A stretch of 64,000 bases of DNA, taken from contig JAIOJX010000028.1 of the NCBI GenBank assembly GCA_022376925.1, positions 75,109,001-75,173,000 on the forward strand, in the 5' to 3' direction. Below are positions 60,610-64,000 of the stretch, piece after piece. The position numbers and the translations under genes are program-made. The notes beneath the pieces are model-generated. The model ran no database searches. It was not told where the DNA came from and saw only the letters and a program-made list of their open reading frames with translations. This DNA is from Tragulus kanchil. Lineage: Eukaryota > Chordata > Mammalia > Artiodactyla > Tragulidae. Position 1 is the stretch's first letter; every line of letters starts with the position of its first letter.

Positions 60610-62850
60610 GACATTCACAGATGCAAAAACTGTTCTTGGTGAAAGGAGGCCCAAGCAGTCTTCCTAAAACTGCACCGTTTCCCAAGCTGAACTTAGCATG
60701 TCCTTAGATCTTTTCAGGAACCGAAGGTGCCTGCCAGCCAATTTGGTCCAACCAGTCCCCATTGGAGTTACACGAGTGCCACCTAGTGTCGCTGGTTCTC
60801 GCTGAAGGGGGTTTGGATAGACCAAACGGTTTAACTGAGATCTGAGCGCAGAGGTGATTTAAGAGGGCCACATCTGTCTGGTCAGTGGTTGAGCCCAGAA
60901 CTAGGACTCGGATGCTCTGCCTCAGACAGGACAAGGGTGATAACCTCTGGAATTTGAGAGTCAGGAATCCTGGTAGCTGGACTGTGCGGAAAAATAAAGC
61001 ATGAAGCTTCCAGGCCCTCGGGTGCCCCGTGCATTAAACTCCTAAAATCATACTTGCTTGTTCTGGAAGTTTTTGAAAAACGTGAGTGACAGAGAACAGA
61101 AGCTGAAAGCTCGTATAGGTCCCCACAGGCATTTAGTCTGCTCCTCCAGGAACATCTGCCCTTAATCCAACTGTGCAAGTGATCAAACTGTTTCCTACAA
61201 GCAAGCGCGCCGGTCCAAAGTCATCAGCCGTAATTCAGGGTGATACTTCAGCCATCCCCTTTAATGCTGCCTGCCTTCGGCCTCTCCCTTTGTGAACAAA
61301 GCAAGTCTGACACCTTCCAAGGGAGCAAGGCCATTGGAATCTCCCAGGCTTTTATTTCCAGAAGTCAGGTATTCTGTAGTTCTCCAAGCAGAATTTCAGT
61401 TTCAAGATTAATCTCAGCCAGTTGTACTTAATGCTGCTTGCATATTACCAAGGAACTTTCAGAACATGCCTGTGCTTGGGTCTGACCCTAAACCGGCAGA
61501 GTCAGGATCCTTGTGGGTGAATTCTCCTCAGATTGTTCCCGTGCTCAGAAGATGGACAGTCACAGTGGTGGGCTGAGCTTGCACTGAATAAGAGAGTAGA
61601 AGATGTGAATGCAGGGAAGATGGGAGGTAGATAAAGTCATTTCCACCCAGAGAAACAGAACCGAGGATTGATGTATGCTTAAGTATTCAATAAGCACCAC
61701 AGACAGGAACTTGTCCAGAAGGAAATGGTAAAAAGGACATTCACAGATGCAAAAACTGTTCTTGGTGAAAGGAGGCCCAAGCTCTTCCTAAAACTGCACC
61801 GTTTCCCAAGCTGAACTTAGCATGTCCTTAGATCTTTTCAGGAACCGAAGGTGCCTGCCAATTGGTCCAACCAGTCCCCATTGGAGTTACACGAGTGCCA
61901 CCTAGTGTCGCTGGTTCTCGCTGAAGGGGGTTTGGATAGACCAAACGGTTTAACTGAGATCTGAGCGCAGAGGTGATTTAAGAGGGCCACATCTGTCTGG
62001 TCAGTGGTTGAGCCCAGAACTAGGACTCGGATGCTCTGCCTCAGACAGGACAAGGGTGATAACCTCTGGAATTTGAGAGTCAGGAATCCTGGTAGCTGGA
62101 CTGTGCGGAAAAATAAAGCATGAAGCTTCCAGGCCCTCGGGTGCCCCGTGCATTAAACTCCTAAAATCATACTTGCTTGTTCTGGAAGTTTTTGAAAAAC
62201 GTGAGTGACAGAGAACAGAAGCTGAAAGCTCGTATAGGTCCCCACAGGCATTTAGTCTGCTCCTCCAGGAACATCTGCCCTTAATCCAACTGTGCAAGTG
62301 ATCAAACTGTTTCCTACAAGCAAGCGCGCCGGTCCAAAGTCATCAGCCGTAATTCAGGGTGATACTTCAGCCATCCCCTTTAATGCTGCCTGCCTTCGGC
62401 CTCTCCCTTTGTGAACAAAGCAAGTCTGACACCTTCCAAGGGAGCAAGGCCATTGGAATCTCCCAGGCTTTTATTTCCAGAAGTCAGGTATTCTGTAGTT
62501 CTCCAAGCAGAATTTCAGTTTCAAGATTAATCTCAGCCAGTTGTACTTAATGCTGCTTGCATATTACCAAGGAACTTTCAGAACATGCCTGTGCTTGGGT
62601 CTGACCCTAAACCGGCAGAGTCAGGATCCTTGTGGGTGAATTCTCCTCAGATTGTTCCCGTGCTCAGAAGATGGACAGTCACAGTGGTGGGCTGAGCTTG
62701 CACTGAATAAGAGAGTAGAAGATGTGAATGCAGGGAAGATGGGAGGTAGATAAAGTCATTTCCACCCAGAGAAACAGAACCGAGGATTGATGTATGCTTA
62801 AGTATTCAATAAGCACCACAGACAGGAACTTGTCCAGAAGGAAATGGTAA
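60610..62850. repeat. Tandem duplication Q, period about 1119-1126 bp
   Basis: 60610-61735 repeats as 61736-62850. Small deletions in the second copy shorten the offset along its length. Confidence 0.9.
60850..60935 (-). repeat. MIR-like fragment (copy at about 61970-62055)
   Basis: aggtgatttaagagggccac and agcccagaactaggactcgg resemble the reverse complement of MIR (cacacagctagt...agccaggactcg). The second copy comes from duplication Q. Confidence 0.45.
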
Positions 62851-64000
62851 GAGACACTGCAGGAATTCACAGTCTACTGTCTCCAGCTTCTTATGCTGCC
62901 CAGCATAGGAAACACTAAGGAAAAACCACAAGGACACTTAAAAGTAAGTGTAGCAGACAAACTAGAAAATACGGATCAAGAAGGAAGGTTTCAAAACATG
63001 AGTATTGTTAAAGCCTTCGTCACTCTTTGCCTTGCTTTTCCCATTTTGAATTTCTTGTCTCCCCATTCAAATCACCTGCGACGTATCTAAGAACTCATAT
63101 AACCAGGGGGCCTGCTATTGTATTCTATCCTGTCCTGTCATTTCCTGAGGAAGTGACAACTGAACTGAGGCATGAAAGAAGAACAAGGGGCGTGTATGTC
63201 AGAGGCTGTGTGTGTTGGGATGGAGGACGTTTTAAGTCAGAGACAGCAGGTGCAGAGGCTGTGTGTTGAAAGGCTTGCCCAAGGCTCCCAGAGGAGGCCA
63301 GTGTGAGGAGGAAGGGGAGGTGCTGTGAGAGGAGACTGGACGGGTGGAGCCTGTCCACTCGTTTTCCTACATACACCCACTTACCTCTTGCACATTCAGT
63401 CCACCTCACCTTTTCCTGCCTTGCTTTGACCTGCTTTTATCTCACCCTTAGTGCTGGTAGCTGAATCACCTCCTCGAGAAAGTCTGCACGTGGTTTTTCT
63501 GAAATTCCATACTTTTATTACAAACATAATACATGGTTAGTAGATGAAAGGCTAACTGTTTATAGCTCTCAAAGGTCAGTGTCCCCTCCAGTCCTGCCCA
63601 ACCTAAATTACCACAGTTAACAATTCCACATGTTCTCCTAGACCTTCCTATGTGCACGTCCAAACACATACCTCACTCTTTTTTTGAAAAAGTGGGATTG
63701 TACTCGACACCTCACGCCTGTGCTTGGGTCTGACCCTAAACCGGCAGAGTCAGGATCCTTGTGGGTGAATTCTCCTCAGATTGTTCCGTGCTCAGAAGAT
63801 GGACAGTCACAGTGGTGGGCTGAGCTTGCACTGAATAAGAGAGTAGAAGATGTGAATGCAGGGAAGATGGGAGGTAGATAAAGTCATTTCCACCCAGAGA
63901 AACAGAACCGAGGATTGATGTATGCTTAAGTATTCAATAAGCACCACAGACAGGAACTTGTCCAGAAGGAAATGGTAAGAGACACTGCAGGAATTCACAG
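62587..64000. repeat. Tandem duplication R, period 1129 bp, cut by the window end
   Basis: 62587-62871 and beyond repeat from 63716 to the window end. The same stretch also lies at about 61465-61735 through duplication Q, so it is present three times. Confidence 0.9.

Noticed and set aside
1..64000. Regular direct repeats as a possible novel repeat system or array
   Set aside because: The repeated units are unrelated to each other in sequence; only the period is shared, which fits an assembly artefact.

Overview
This is eukaryotic DNA from a ruminant. It contains BovB (RTE) LINE sequence, Bov-tA/Bov-A type SINEs, many tRNA-derived SINEs, L1 copies with target-site duplications, and older mammalian repeats (MIR, L2, Tigger). 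The most numerous young SINE and one L1 3' UTR type do not look like the common cattle subfamilies to me. A ruminant outside the cattle lineage, perhaps a chevrotain, is possible, but that is inference.

One gene is recognisable: TMEM30C (CDC50C), on the + strand. Exons 2 to 7 lie at 1704-1814, 12475-12576, 14156-14243, 15811-15952, 26918-27127 and 31531-31718; exon 1 must lie upstream of the window. TMEM30/CDC50 proteins are the accessory (beta) subunits of P4-ATPase lipid flippases. This copy looks broken. Exon 2 has AT instead of GT at its splice donor. Exon 5 has a one-base frameshift ending in TAA, and its donor also looks lost. Exon 6 has two in-frame TGA codons. Exon 4 has Tyr where TMEM30A has a disulfide Cys. 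Exons 3 and 7 are intact. This looks like a fairly recent unitary pseudogene, parallel to the known degradation of TMEM30C in hominoids.

The strangest property of the window is structural. I find 18 direct tandem duplications, each with a period of about 1.09 to 1.21 kb. They occur in unrelated sequence (introns, exons, L1, SINEs, intergenic DNA), and the copies are almost identical. They account for roughly 20 kb of the 64 kb. A near-constant period with no shared sequence at the breakpoints points to an assembly or gap-filling artefact rather than biology. It creates false extra copies of TMEM30C exons 2, 4, 5 and the end of exon 6. Around exons 4 and 5 there is also a fold-back (inverted) duplication of about 300 bp.

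Layout: 0-7 kb, SINEs, exon 2 and a twin-primed (5'-inverted) L1 inserted into a MIR. 7-12 kb, intron with an L2 and a short L1. 12-19.8 kb, exons 3, 4 and 5 with heavy duplication. 20-26.9 kb, intron with SINEs and a decayed hAT-like transposase. 26.9-31.7 kb, exons 6 and 7 with a BovB between them. 31.7-64 kb, no recognisable exon, only repeats and duplicated unique DNA, probably intergenic. I see no rRNA, functional tRNA, CRISPR or viral element.
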